DNA of 64,000 nucleotides from Serratia sp. H1w (GTDB lineage Bacteria; Pseudomonadota; Gammaproteobacteria; Enterobacterales; Enterobacteriaceae), in the NCBI RefSeq assembly GCF_000633355.1, contig NZ_AYMQ01000057.1, positions 1-64,000 on the forward strand. The letters run 5' to 3'. The notes below the pieces were generated by a model, which was not told the DNA's origin, did no database searches, and worked only from the letters and a program-made list of their open reading frames with translations. The position numbers and the translations under genes are program-made. Each line of letters opens with the position of its first letter. Position 1 is the stretch's first letter. Positions 8,779 through 18,002 of this stretch are shown one piece after another.

Positions 8779-8857
8779 GCGCCCATCCATTGCTTGGCGT
8801 AAACTGGTAGCGCCGCGGGTATGACGGGCGGTGGGGAAGTTAAAGGAGGGGAACAGC

Positions 8858-9313
8858 TTGTACCGTATCGTCCATTTGGCGGACTATCCGCAGCATCAAC
8901 AACAGGTTATCGACTGGCAATGGCAGGCGTTTGGCAGCGAAAACAGCCGGGCATTCTTTGCCAGCATAGTAGCCAGCAGCCTGCGCCATGAGGGTTTGCC
9001 GATCACCTTTATCGCTCTGTTGGATGACAAGCCGGTGGGTACCGTAGGGCTGTGGCGCTGTGATCTGATCAGCCGCCAGGATTTAACACCCTGGTTGGCC
9101 GCGCTTTACGTTGCAGAGAGCCAGCGCGGCAGCGGGCTTGGGTTGCAGCTCCAGCAATATGTGCAAGATCACTGCCAGCGGGCCGGGTTCAAGGAGCTGT
9201 ATCTGTATGCCGACTTTTGCGGCTATTACGAACGCCATGGCTGGCAGCATATTGGCGAGGCGTTAGACTATCCAGACCGTCCCGTACGCCTCTACCATCG
9301 CTCGCTAGGTTAA
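8858..9313 (+). CDS. GNAT-family N-acetyltransferase
   Basis: A 151-residue protein with GNAT motifs: ALYVAESQRGSGLGLQLQQYV carries the acetyl-CoA pyrophosphate loop (Q/RxxGxG/A) at about residues 88-104, and YADFCGYYERHGW is the C-terminal motif B region. The start is taken as TTG at 8858 because a strong AAAGGAGGGG (8842-8851) sits 6 bp upstream; an in-frame GTG at 8831 precedes that ribosome site and cannot use it. The substrate is unknown. It is divergent from the AscG-like repressor and convergent with galR, overlapping the galR stop by 4 bp (TTAA). Confidence 0.85.
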   Translation: MYRIVHLADYPQHQQQVIDWQWQAFGSENSRAFFASIVASSLRHEGLPITFIALLDDKPVGTVGLWRCDLISRQDLTPWLAALYVAESQRGSGLGLQLQQYVQDHCQRAGFKELYLYADFCGYYERHGWQHIGEALDYPDRPVRLYHRSLG

Positions 9314-10329
9314 TTCTGCTCGAAAACGTTATTGATGCTGGCAACCGAATGGCGGCGTACCAGCGTCGGGCTGAACATATTGGTGATTTCCGGCAGCGGC
9401 TGGTTGTTAGCCAATGCTAATGCCAGCTCTGCCGCCTGCGTAGCCATCGCGACGACCGGATAGCGGATGGTGGTCAGGCGTGGGCGCAGATAGCGTGAAA
9501 TCAGCACGTCATCAAAGCCGATCAGCGAAATCTGGCCCGGTACATCTACGCTGTTGTCACTGAGTACCGAAAGCGCCCCGGCGGCCATCGGATCGTTATA
9601 GCAGGTGATGGCGGTAAACTGTTTGCCACGGCCCAGCAACTCGGTCATGGCCTGTTCGCCACCAATCTCATCCGGCTTGCCGTAGGCAATCAGTTTCTCA
9701 TCCACCGCAATACCGTGCTCCTCCAGCGCATCCAGATAGCCTTGCAGCCGATCGGTTGCGTCGGAAATCTGATGGGTGGAGCAGATGATGGCGATCCGCT
9801 GGTGGCCCTGCTGGATCAGATGGCGAGTGGCCAACCAGGCGCCGTAACGGTCGTCCAGCGCTACGCAGCGTGACTCAAACCCCGGCAGTGTACGGTTGAT
9901 CAGCACCATTCCTGGGATCTGGTGCATCCAGACGGTCAGTTCATCATCGGTCAGCTTCTTGGCGTGCACGACTAATGCGGCACAGCGATGGCGCACCAGT
10001 TGCTCAATGGCCTGGCGCTCTTTTTCGGCATTGTGGTAACCGTTACCAATCAGCAGAAAGTTATGAGTAGCGTAGGCCACTTGCTCCACGGCTTTTACCA
10101 TGGCACCGAAGAAGGGATCGGAAACGTCAGAGACAATCAGGCCCAGGGTTTCGGTGGATTGCTGTGCCAGCGCTCGGGCATTGGCGTTGGGGTGATACTG
10201 CAATCCCTCCATCGCGGCCAGCACGGCGGTACGTGAACTTTCGCTGGCTTTCGGGGAGTTATTTATAACGCGGGACACCGTGGCGACGGAAACACCCGCC
10301 AGCCTGGCAACATCCTTAATCGTGGCCAT
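9310..10329 (-). CDS. galR: Galactose operon repressor GalR
   Basis: A 339-residue LacI/GalR-family repressor (E. coli GalR 343). The N terminus MATIKDVARLAGVSVATVSR and the next segment (VINNSPKASESSR) match GalR almost exactly, as do NANARALAQQ and SDPFFGAMVKAVEQVA. It represses galactose transport and metabolism genes, with galactose as inducer. The ATG at 10329 is preceded on its strand by AGGAAG; longer frames upstream have no support. The position, next to the Omr small RNAs and aas, is the same as in E. coli. Confidence 0.95.
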   Translation of the reverse strand: MATIKDVARLAGVSVATVSRVINNSPKASESSRTAVLAAMEGLQYHPNANARALAQQSTETLGLIVSDVSDPFFGAMVKAVEQVAYATHNFLLIGNGYHNAEKERQAIEQLVRHRCAALVVHAKKLTDDELTVWMHQIPGMVLINRTLPGFESRCVALDDRYGAWLATRHLIQQGHQRIAIICSTHQISDATDRLQGYLDALEEHGIAVDEKLIAYGKPDEIGGEQAMTELLGRGKQFTAITCYNDPMAAGALSVLSDNSVDVPGQISLIGFDDVLISRYLRPRLTTIRYPVVAMATQAAELALALANNQPLPEITNMFSPTLVRRHSVASINNVFEQN

Positions 10330-10579
10330 ATCTGCAACACTTCCTGGGTAATCGCTTACATTCCTCAGTTTTGCGGAAAAAACCGCGCTCCGCAAGGGTT
10401 GGTATCGCTAACTTGTGGGGAGCTTTGCATTTATTGTTCATTGAGCGGCAGTTTCAGGCCAAGCTTGTTTACCGTTAACGGGCGCAGCACGTGACCCCTA
10501 CATCACTGGTTACACTTTGCGCCTGACTGTTGCGATTGGTCGCTGGCGGCAGTTTGGCGTGGCGGGGTAAATTGACAGT

Positions 10580-10669
10580 CCCAGAGGTATTGATTGGTGA
10601 GTTTCAACAACCTGGTTGTTGAACCCCTATTTATTGCACCAACCTACGCAGATGCGTAGGTTTTTTTTT
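10580..10669 (+). ncRNA. omrA: OmrA/OmrB-type small RNA, copy 1
   Basis: About 90 nt starting with the conserved Omr 5' seed CCCAGAGGTATTGATTGGTG and ending with the conserved terminator ACCTACGCAGATGCGTAGGT plus a T9 run. It lies between galR and aas, exactly as omrA/omrB do in E. coli. Omr RNAs are, by established knowledge, made under EnvZ-OmpR control, bind Hfq and repress outer-membrane protein and regulator mRNAs through the 5' seed. The middle differs from copy 2 and contains a CAACAACCTGGTTGTTG hairpin. The assignment to A or B is arbitrary. Confidence 0.93.
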
Positions 10670-10821
10670 GCCTTTTTTCCCTCCCGTCCTCATCAGTTTT
10701 GTTGATGTTTCATTGAGTTATTTCAAACGATTGCGGGAAATTTACAGCTGGTTGCATTTGGAGCAGAACTCTTGCGATTCAACGGTAGTTTCTTAATCGC
10801 GACCTCTCTAGAGTAGGTGAT

Positions 10822-10915
10822 CCCAGAGGTATTGATTGGTGAGCAATCGGCATACTCTGTATGTTGAAGCCATTTTCAATTGCACCAACCTACGCGGATG
10901 CGTAGGTTTTTTTTT
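10822..10915 (+). ncRNA. omrB: OmrA/OmrB-type small RNA, copy 2
   Basis: A second copy, about 94 nt, with the identical 5' seed CCCAGAGGTATTGATTGGTG and terminator ACCTACGCGGATGCGTAGGT plus T9. The internal stretch (about 10842-10880) is unrelated to copy 1. The 152 bp between the copies hold its own promoter region. The terminator ends 63 bp before the aas start codon. Confidence 0.93.
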
Positions 10916-10978
10916 GCCCGCCGTATAGTATCCTTCCTCAGACAATTTTTAAGGCCATCAACCCCGAGGGAGAGTGGG

Positions 10979-13135
10979 ATGATATATTCCGTGTTACGTG
11001 CGCTGTTTCGCCTGTTGTTTCGTGTTCGTGTCGAAGGCGATGCACGGCATTTTGAGCAGCAGAAACTGCTGATCACCCCGAATCACGTTTCTTTCATGGA
11101 TGGCGCGCTGCTGGCGTTGTTCCTGCCGATCAAACCGGTGTTTGCCGTTTACTCCAGCATTTCCGAACGCTGGTTTATGCGCTGGTTGAAACCTTATATC
11201 GATTTCGTCCCCCTGGATCCCACCAAACCGATGGCCATCAAACATCTGGTGCGCATGGTTGAGCAGGGCAGACCGATCGTGGTGTTCCCCGAAGGGCGCA
11301 TCACGGTGACCGGCTCGTTGATGAAAATCTACGACGGGGCGGCCTTTATCGCCGCCAAATCAGGCGCCACCATCGTACCGGTACGGATCGATGGCCCTGA
11401 ATTCAGCGTGTTTGGCCGTATGGCTGGCGTGTTTAAACTCCGGGCTTTCCCACAGACCACCATCAGCATTCTGCCCCCGACCACCTTACCGATGCCGGAC
11501 GCACCACGTGCCAGCAAACGCCGGGAACTGGCCGGTGACAGGCTGCATCAGATCATGATGCAGGCACGCATGGACACCCTTAAACCGCAGACTCTATTCG
11601 CTGCGCTGTTAGCCGCACAGCATCGTTATGGTCGCTTCAAGCCCTGCATCGAAGACGTGGGCTTCAAAGAAGACAGCTATCATACGTTACTTAAAAAGTC
11701 GTTGGGCGTCAGCCGCATCCTGGAGCGCTTTACCGCGCCGAAAGAGCATGTTGGCCTGTTATTACCCAATGCTACCATCACCGCTGCCGCCATCTTTGGC
11801 GCATCATTGCGCGGTCGAATTCCAGCGATGCTCAATTACACCGCCGGTGTGAACGGGCTGAAAAGCGCGATGACGGCGGCCAGCATTAAAACCATCGTTA
11901 CCTCGCGCCAATTCCTGGAGAAGGGCAAGCTCACGCATCTGCCAGAGCAGGTGCCTGAGGCCAACTGGGTCTATCTGGAAGATTTGAAAGATACCGTTAC
12001 CCGGGACGACAAGCTGTGGATCCTGCGTCATCTGTTCCAGCCACAGCGGGCGATGGTGCCACAGCAGCCGGACGATGCGGCGCTGATCCTGTTTACCTCC
12101 GGCTCGGAAGGCCATCCAAAGGGCGTGGTGCATTCACATGCCAGCCTGCTGGCCAACGTGGAGCAGATCCGTACCATTGCGGATTTCACCCCACGCGATC
12201 GCTTTATGTCTTCGCTGCCGCTGTTCCACTCATTCGGCCTGACGGTTGGGTTGATCACTCCGTTAATGACCGGGAGCCGGGTATTCCTCTACCCAAGCCC
12301 GCTGCATTATCGCGTGGTGCCGGAACTGGTGTATGACCGTAACTGCACCGTGCTGTTCGGTACCGCGACCTTCCTTAACAACTACGCGCGTTTTGCCCAT
12401 CCTTACGATTTTGCCCGCCTGCGCTATGTGGTTGCCGGGGCCGAGAAGCTGGCCGAAAGCACCAAACAGATCTATCAGGACAAATACGGCATCCGTATTT
12501 TGGAAGGCTACGGCGTCACGGAGTGCGCTCCGGTGGTATCGATTAACGTCCCTCTGGCGGCCAAAGTTGGCACCGTAGGCCGCATTATGCCGAAGATGGA
12601 AGCACGTTTGATCAAGATGGCCGGGATCGACAGCGGCGGCCGTCTGCAACTGAAAGGCCCGAACATTATGAAGGGCTACCTGCGGGTTGAGCGGCCAGGC
12701 GAACTGGAAGCACCGGCAGCCGAGGATGAAAATGGCGTGCTGCAAGCCGGCTGGTACGACACTGGTGATATCGTCAGCTTCGACGAACAGGGCTATTGCA
12801 CCATTCGTGGCCGCGTGAAGCGCTTCGCCAAACTGGCCGGGGAAATGATTTCGCTGGAGAGTGTGGAGCAATTGGCAGTGCGCCTGTCACCGGAAGGGCT
12901 ACACGCCGCCACGGTGAAAAGCGACAGCAGTAAAGGCGAAGCGCTGGTGCTGTTTACCAACGACGCCAACATTACCCGTGATGCCCTGTTGCGGGTGGCT
13001 CGTGAGCAGGGTACCCCTGAGTTGGCGGTGCCACGTGATATTCGCCTGGTGAAGGCGTTGCCGTTACTGGGCAGCGGCAAACCGGATTTCGTTACTTTGC
13101 GTCAAATGGCTGAACAGCCGGAGAGTGCATCATGA
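10979..13135 (+). CDS. aas: Bifunctional 2-acyl-GPE acyltransferase / acyl-ACP synthetase
   Basis: A 718-residue inner-membrane protein (E. coli Aas 719). The N-terminal acyltransferase domain has the catalytic H-x4-D motif NHVSFMD (His36, Asp41) and the FPEGR acceptor motif. The C-terminal adenylate-forming domain has [14 protein letters not shown] for ATP binding and YGVTECAP. It reacylates lysophosphatidylethanolamine brought in by LplT. The start is the ATG at 10979, preceded by GAGGGAGA; an earlier in-frame start at 10880 would lie within the Omr terminator and is rejected. It overlaps lplT by 4 bp (ATGA), implying coupled translation. Confidence 0.96.
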   Translation: MIYSVLRALFRLLFRVRVEGDARHFEQQKLLITPNHVSFMDGALLALFLPIKPVFAVYSSISERWFMRWLKPYIDFVPLDPTKPMAIKHLVRMVEQGRPIVVFPEGRITVTGSLMKIYDGAAFIAAKSGATIVPVRIDGPEFSVFGRMAGVFKLRAFPQTTISILPPTTLPMPDAPRASKRRELAGDRLHQIMMQARMDTLKPQTLFAALLAAQHRYGRFKPCIEDVGFKEDSYHTLLKKSLGVSRILERFTAPKEHVGLLLPNATITAAAIFGASLRGRIPAMLNYTAGVNGLKSAMTAASIKTIVTSRQFLEKGKLTHLPEQVPEANWVYLEDLKDTVTRDDKLWILRHLFQPQRAMVPQQPDDAALILFTSGSEGHPKGVVHSHASLLANVEQIRTIADFTPRDRFMSSLPLFHSFGLTVGLITPLMTGSRVFLYPSPLHYRVVPELVYDRNCTVLFGTATFLNNYARFAHPYDFARLRYVVAGAEKLAESTKQIYQDKYGIRILEGYGVTECAPVVSINVPLAAKVGTVGRIMPKMEARLIKMAGIDSGGRLQLKGPNIMKGYLRVERPGELEAPAAEDENGVLQAGWYDTGDIVSFDEQGYCTIRGRVKRFAKLAGEMISLESVEQLAVRLSPEGLHAATVKSDSSKGEALVLFTNDANITRDALLRVAREQGTPELAVPRDIRLVKALPLLGSGKPDFVTLRQMAEQPESAS

Positions 13136-14322
13136 GTGCCACTGATTCCCCACTGCTGTCACGTTCGATGATCGCGGTGATCTGCGCCCAGTTTCTCTCG
13201 GCCTTCGGCGATAACGCATTGCTGTTTGCCACCTTGGCGCTGATCAAACAGCAGTTGTACCCCGATTGGAGCCAACCGATACTGCAAATGGCCTTCGTTG
13301 CCACCTATATCATCTTGGCTCCGTTTGTGGGCCAGATCGCCGACAGCTTCTCCAAAGGGCGGGTGATGATGGTAGCCAACGGCTTGAAGCTGGCGGGAGC
13401 GTTGGTGATCTGCTTTGGGCTGAACCCGTTCCTGGGTTATACCCTGGTCGGTATCGGCGCTGCGGCTTATTCACCGGCGAAGTACGGCATCCTGGGTGAA
13501 ATCACCAGCGGCGACAAGCTGGTGAAGGCTAACGGTCTGATGGAAGCCTCCACCATTGCCGCCATTCTGGTTGGGTCGGTAGCGGGTGGTTTGCTGGCGG
13601 ACTGGCATATCGTGGCCGCATTGGCGGTGTGTGCCGTGGTTTACGCTGCGGCAGTCGTCGCCAACCTCTATATTCCGCGTTTGCCTGCGGCTCACAAGGT
13701 GGATTCCTGGCATCCACGCGTGATGGCGAGCACTTTCTTCAACGCTTGCATCGTGCTGTGGCGCGATGGCCAAACCCGCTTTTCCCTTATCGGTACCAGC
13801 CTGTTCTGGGGAGCCGGGGTTACCCTGCGTTTCCTGCTGGTGCTGTGGGTGCCGGTAGCGCTGGGTATTAGCGATAACGCTACGCCAACCATGCTCAACG
13901 CCATGGTGGCAATAGGTATCGTGGTCGGGGCCGGGGCGGCAGCCCGCTTTGTGACGCTGGAAACGGTCAAACGCTGTATGCCTGCCGGGATCCTGATCGG
14001 TATCGCCGTGGCCTTCTTCGCCGTGCAAACCAGCATGTTGAATGCCTATGGCGTGTTGCTGGTGATCGGTGTGCTGGGTGGCTTTTTTGTGGTGCCGCTA
14101 AATGCGCTGTTGCAAGAGCGTGGCAAACGTTCTGTTGGGGCGGGGAATGCGATCGCGGTACAAAACCTGGGCGAAAACACCGCCATGCTGCTGATGCTTG
14201 GCCTCTACTCTCTGGTGGTCAAATTGGGTGTGCCGGTGATTGGCGTCGGGATTGGCTTTGGCGTGGTGTTTGGTATCGCCATCACGGTGTTGTGGGTCTC
14301 TCAGTTCCGTTCAAAGGCCTAG
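13132..14322 (+). CDS. lplT: Lysophospholipid transporter LplT (MFS)
   Basis: A 396-residue, 12-helix major facilitator (E. coli LplT 397) that flips lysophosphatidylethanolamine across the inner membrane for Aas. It opens with [25 protein letters not shown], typical of LplT, and shows alternating hydrophobic helices throughout, with the [14 protein letters not shown] loop between helices 2 and 3. Translation is coupled to aas through the ATGA overlap. An R1 element follows the stop. Confidence 0.96.
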   Translation: MSATDSPLLSRSMIAVICAQFLSAFGDNALLFATLALIKQQLYPDWSQPILQMAFVATYIILAPFVGQIADSFSKGRVMMVANGLKLAGALVICFGLNPFLGYTLVGIGAAAYSPAKYGILGEITSGDKLVKANGLMEASTIAAILVGSVAGGLLADWHIVAALAVCAVVYAAAVVANLYIPRLPAAHKVDSWHPRVMASTFFNACIVLWRDGQTRFSLIGTSLFWGAGVTLRFLLVLWVPVALGISDNATPTMLNAMVAIGIVVGAGAAARFVTLETVKRCMPAGILIGIAVAFFAVQTSMLNAYGVLLVIGVLGGFFVVPLNALLQERGKRSVGAGNAIAVQNLGENTAMLLMLGLYSLVVKLGVPVIGVGIGFGVVFGIAITVLWVSQFRSKA

Positions 14323-14328
14323 TCATTG

Positions 14329-14492
14329 CCCCCTCACCCCAACCCTCTCCCACAGGGAGAGGGAGCTGGTCCAGAGCCGAAATCAGGTTGCTGCGTCCGT
14401 TTTACATTTGCGGTGCTGAGGCTAGACACGGAAGATAATATGTAGCACGTTATGTCCCCTCTCCTTGTGGGAGAGGGTTAGGGTGAGGGGGG
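14329..14492. repeat. R1 repeat element, complete copy
   Basis: A clear full-length R1 element. The left arm is CCCTCACCCCAACCCTCTCC...GGGAGAGGGAGCTGGTCC (14331-14372). The right arm is TCCCCTCTCCTTGTGGGAG, then AGGGTTAGGGTGAGGGG (14455-14490). The two arms are inverted copies, each arm is itself a small hairpin, and TGTAGCACGTTATGTCCCC precedes the right arm. It separates the convergent lplT and tas genes and could terminate both. No coding potential was seen. Confidence 0.8.
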
Positions 14493-14494
14493 AT

Positions 14495-15535
14495 TTATGG
14501 CGCTGGGATGGTGAAGCGGCTGTGGATCTCTTCGAGCCCCTGCAACACTTCCTCGTTCAGCACCACATCAAAACTGTCGATATTGATCTTCAACTGTTCC
14601 AGCGTAGTGGCACCCAGCAGGGTGCTGGCGACGAACGGTTGCTGGCGCACAAACGCCAATGCCATCTGTGAAGGATCCAAACCGTGTTTTTTCGCCAGCG
14701 CCACGTATTCGGCGATCGCCGCCTGGCTCTGGGCGGAAGAGTAGCGGGTGAAGCGGCTGAACAGGGTGTTGCGCGCTCCGGCCGGTTTGGCTCCGTTAAG
14801 GTATTTACCCGATAGCGTACCGAAAGCCAGGCTGGAATAGGCTAACAGTTCGACGCCTTCATGTTGGCTGATCTCTGCCAATCCAATCTCAAAGCTGCGG
14901 TTTAACAGGCTGTAGGGATTTTGGATCGATACGATGCGCGGCAGCTCGTGCTTCTCTGCCAGTTGCAGATAACGCATCACACCCCAGGGGGTTTCGTTTG
15001 AGACGCCGATATAGCGAATTTTGCCGGCGCGAACCTGCTCGGTTAATGCTTCCAGGGTTTCCAGCAGCGTGATGGCGGCTTTCTCATCGGTGTACTGATA
15101 ATTGAGCTTGCCGAAACAGTTGGTGGTGCGCTGCGGCCAGTGTAGCTGGTAAAGATCCAGATAATCGGTGTTTAAGCGTTTCAGGCTGGTGTCCAGTGCG
15201 GCGCGGATATTCTTGCGATCCAATGCCTGCTGTGGGCGAATGCCAGCGTCATTGCCCCGGATCGGCCCTGAGACCTTGCTCGCCAACACGATTTTATCGC
15301 GGTTGCCACGTGCCTTGATCCAACTGCCAATATATTGCTCCGTCAGCCCCTGCGTTTCCGGACGCGGTGGCACCGGATACATCTCTGCGGTATCAATCAG
15401 GTTGATGCCAGCGGCTAATGCATAATCCAGCTGTGCGTGGGCATCGGCTTCGCTGTTTTGTTCGCCAAAGGTCATGGTGCCCAGTCCCAGCACGCTCACT
15501 TCTAAAGAACTGTGGGGAATACGGTGGTATTGCAT
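14495..15535 (-). CDS. tas: Aldo/keto reductase Tas
   Basis: A 346-residue NADP-linked aldo/keto reductase, the same length as E. coli Tas, starting MQYHRIPHSSLEVSVLGLGT. The catalytic tetrad is visible in order: Asp in NLIDTAEMY, Tyr in the same segment, Lys in VLASKVSG and His in LYQLHWPQR. The NADP region is near the C terminus (STLLGATTLEQL). E. coli tas was found as a multicopy suppressor of tyrosine auxotrophy; the natural substrate is uncertain. It is the last gene of the minus-strand series mutH-ygdR-tas. Confidence 0.95.
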   Translation of the reverse strand: MQYHRIPHSSLEVSVLGLGTMTFGEQNSEADAHAQLDYALAAGINLIDTAEMYPVPPRPETQGLTEQYIGSWIKARGNRDKIVLASKVSGPIRGNDAGIRPQQALDRKNIRAALDTSLKRLNTDYLDLYQLHWPQRTTNCFGKLNYQYTDEKAAITLLETLEALTEQVRAGKIRYIGVSNETPWGVMRYLQLAEKHELPRIVSIQNPYSLLNRSFEIGLAEISQHEGVELLAYSSLAFGTLSGKYLNGAKPAGARNTLFSRFTRYSSAQSQAAIAEYVALAKKHGLDPSQMALAFVRQQPFVASTLLGATTLEQLKINIDSFDVVLNEEVLQGLEEIHSRFTIPAP

Positions 15536-15736
15536 TAACGGCCTTCCTTTAATGTTAGCGCTTACGGGCGTGACGCCCGGTAAAACAAAAGCCAGAGATC
15601 CAACGGCGTAAAACGCCTGACTTGACTATAACCAAGCAAAGAACAAGGTGGAAGAGGATTTATTGGCCGCAGGGTGCTGCCGCCTTGGCAGGGCTAAGCC
15701 CCTGATTGTTAATCTGTCAGGGGCATTGAACGGGGA

Positions 15737-15955
15737 TTAACGCTCGATAACCTGCGTGACCTGATCGCCGTTGATCTGGCGCTGGTTACCTTTCTCGTCC
15801 TGATAGCTGATCAGGCCGGTATCTTTATCAATTTTAGGCTTACCCTGCGTGAGGATCATATTGCCGTCTTTGGTTGCCATCACATAGTCGCTGGAACAGC
15901 CCGCTAATCCGGCGACCATCATCAGGGCGGAAATAGCCATTACCCACTTTTTCAT
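15737..15955 (-). CDS. ygdR: Small lipoprotein, YgdI/YgdR family (YgdR)
   Basis: A 72-residue lipoprotein. The signal peptide [20 protein letters not shown] ends in the lipobox LAGC, and the mature SH3-like domain is the DUF903 type ([20 protein letters not shown], then [15 protein letters not shown]). It is probably outer-membrane anchored, function unknown. The ATG at 15955 has AAGGT 7 bp upstream; a frame start 9 bp earlier is less likely. Its paralogue is at 44766. In E. coli ygdQ lies between mutH and ygdR; here it is missing. Confidence 0.9.
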   Translation of the reverse strand: MKKWVMAISALMMVAGLAGCSSDYVMATKDGNMILTQGKPKIDKDTGLISYQDEKGNQRQINGDQVTQVIER

Positions 15956-16085
15956 GCCGAGCACCTTGGTAACATTAATAATTGTCCTAATAGAGTAGCA
16001 AACTATGCCAAAGATGGCCTTCGGACGTATCCCATCTGTGTAAGGAAAAATAACCGGGAAAACAGAGGCGGACGGCGGCGGTGTA

Positions 16086-16766
16086 TCAAACCGTAAAGTG
16101 CCTGGCCAGCAGCGCCCTGGTAAAGTTTTTCTTTAGATAGAAGCCGCGTGGCAGGGTAAGGATCGGCTGGCCCTGTTCGCCAATGGCTTCGGTCAGCGCC
16201 TTGTTGTTGGCCGCTTTGGGCCGGAGTTGCAGCACTTCGCCATGGCGGGCGGTGATCCGCTCAACCTGGCCGAGGACGATAAGATCCATCAACTCTTCCC
16301 AATCGCGACGTAGCGTCTCTGTTTCTTCCTGATTGGGTTGCCACAGCAGCGGTGAACCTACGCGACGCTGCGCCAGAGGAATTTGCCGCTCGCCCTCAAC
16401 CGGGATCCATAGCACGCGCGACAGCTTGTGGCGCACGTGGCTGCTTTCCCAGGTGACACCGCTATTGCCGGTGAGCGGGGCTACGCAGACGAAAGTGGTT
16501 TCCAGCGGATTACCTGCGGCGTCAACCGGGATGGTCTTCAACTCAATGCCCAGTTCCGGGAAATCCTGCTCAGGCTTGCTGCCCGCCATCGCCCCCAGAT
16601 ACAGCTCCAGCAGCATGCCGACCCAACCTTTATCCCGTTTGAGATCCTTGGGAATGCTGACCTGCGCGCGGGCGGCCAGTTCGCCAAGGTTAAAGCCAGC
16701 CAGCGCCTGAGCACGGGCCAATAATTGCTGCTCGTTTTCTGGTGGCAGCGGGGATAAACATGCCAT
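16086..16766 (-). CDS. mutH: DNA mismatch repair endonuclease MutH
   Basis: A 226-residue protein (E. coli MutH 229) that nicks the unmethylated strand at hemimethylated GATC sites after MutS/MutL activation. The catalytic D-x6-E-x-K motif is Asp68, Glu75 and Lys77, equivalent to E. coli Asp70, Glu77 and Lys79. Its presence implies Dam-directed mismatch repair. It is divergent from rppH across a 696-bp gap that holds a DnaA-box cluster. Confidence 0.96.
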   Translation of the reverse strand: MACLSPLPPENEQQLLARAQALAGFNLGELAARAQVSIPKDLKRDKGWVGMLLELYLGAMAGSKPEQDFPELGIELKTIPVDAAGNPLETTFVCVAPLTGNSGVTWESSHVRHKLSRVLWIPVEGERQIPLAQRRVGSPLLWQPNQEETETLRRDWEELMDLIVLGQVERITARHGEVLQLRPKAANNKALTEAIGEQGQPILTLPRGFYLKKNFTRALLARHFTV

Positions 16767-16939
16767 AAATCAGACCTATGAATTCTGGTTAAAAAACGTA
16801 CCGAAATTACTCACAGCCTTAAAAGGTAAAGGCAGGCTGGGGAAAACAACAATAGTAGCATGATTTTGCATGACTTTTTTACCAACCGAGCGCGGTGGAA
16901 AATTTTCAGTGCGGGGTTGTGCACCAGTAGCCACCGACA

Positions 16940-17290
16940 ATAAACAGGATCTTACACCTATTTATCCACAGATTTCTGGGATAACCCAACTTTTTAGCGA
17001 TCACTGGTTTGATTTACAGCCTTGACGCGGGGCGTTTTTTGCGAATTTGGCGGTTTTATAGGTCACTGGGTATAATAATCTGTGGATAAAATCCGCATTG
17101 GTGGATCTTTCGCCAGCCAAAGATCCAAAGCGTGCATAGATCACATTTTTACCCTGTTCATAACTAGTTTTTTGTTATTAATTTATTGTATTTAAAGGAT
17201 TAATTAAAAAATAAAAATACGGCGGTTTTTAAGTTCAATTGAGTTTTCCCGGCTTATCCCTAGAGTTCTTCACACACCTATCCACAGAAA
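16940..17290. promoter_or_regulatory. DnaA-box cluster, probable DARS2 equivalent
   Basis: The mutH-rppH gap contains exact DnaA boxes TTATCCACA at 16962-16970 (+) and as TGTGGATAA at 17081-17089 (-). A near-box CTGGGATAA at 16976-16984 (-) faces the first one, and a one-mismatch box CTATCCACA is at 17278-17286 (+). AT-rich DNA at 17157-17222 could hold IHF or Fis sites. In E. coli the DnaA-reactivating sequence DARS2 is, to my knowledge, in this same mutH-ygdP(rppH) gap. Box function here is inferred from sequence and position. Confidence 0.7.
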
Positions 17291-17462
17291 AAGTGAATAA
17301 AAACCCCCTCGCGCCGTGCAACATGTTTATAACTTTGCCATTATCTGTGAGTTATCCCAATGTTATCCGAGCGACGACGCTGCAAAGCAGTGGTTTACCG
17401 CCTGTGGCTTGTGTGAAACAATCAGGTTATCAATACGAATTTATGCTTATCGAGGTAGTCCG

Positions 17463-17990
17463 GTGATCGATGATGATGGCTACCGCCCGAATGTTGGTAT
17501 CGTAATCTGTAATCGTCAGGGGCAGGTCTTATGGGCCCGCCGTTACGGTCAGCACTCCTGGCAGTTTCCCCAAGGGGGAATAAACCCTGGCGAAACGCCT
17601 GAGCAGGCGATGTACCGTGAGCTGTTCGAAGAAGTGGGGCTGAGTAAAAAGGATGTGCGCATCCTGGCCTCAACCCGCAACTGGTTGCGCTATAAATTGC
17701 CAAAACGTTTGGTGCGTTGGGACACAAAGCCGGTTTGTATCGGCCAAAAGCAGAAATGGTTTCTGCTGCAGTTAATGTGCAATGACGCGGATATCAACAT
17801 GCAGCGCAGCAGTACGCCGGAGTTTGACGGCTGGCGTTGGGTGAGCTTCTGGTATCCGGTGCGCCAGGTGGTGTCGTTTAAACGCGACGTGTACCGCCGG
17901 GTAATGAAAGAGTTTGCCACCACCGTCATGCCAATGCAGGAACTGGCAGCGCAGCGGCAACCTCCTGCTTATCGCCGAAAGAGAGGTTAA
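17463..17990 (+). CDS. rppH: RNA pyrophosphohydrolase RppH
   Basis: A 175-residue Nudix hydrolase (E. coli 176) that removes pyrophosphate from the 5' end of mRNA and triggers RNase E decay. The Nudix box is at residues 38-60 ([20 protein letters not shown], then VGL). The start is GTG at 17463, giving the family N terminus [10 protein letters not shown], with GAGGT at 17452-17456; the open frame continues far upstream through the DnaA-box region but without support. It is 12 bp before ptsP, likely one transcript. Confidence 0.96.
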   Translation: MIDDDGYRPNVGIVICNRQGQVLWARRYGQHSWQFPQGGINPGETPEQAMYRELFEEVGLSKKDVRILASTRNWLRYKLPKRLVRWDTKPVCIGQKQKWFLLQLMCNDADINMQRSSTPEFDGWRWVSFWYPVRQVVSFKRDVYRRVMKEFATTVMPMQELAAQRQPPAYRRKRG

Positions 17991-18002
17991 GTCAAACCGA
18001 CT

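Noticed and set aside
10880-10978. An extended N terminus for Aas
   Set aside because: It would start inside the terminator of the second Omr RNA; the ATG at 10979 has a ribosome site and matches the family length.
17316-17462. An extended N terminus for RppH through the DnaA-box region
   Set aside because: The added peptide resembles nothing, has no ribosome site, and the GTG at 17463 gives the standard RppH start.
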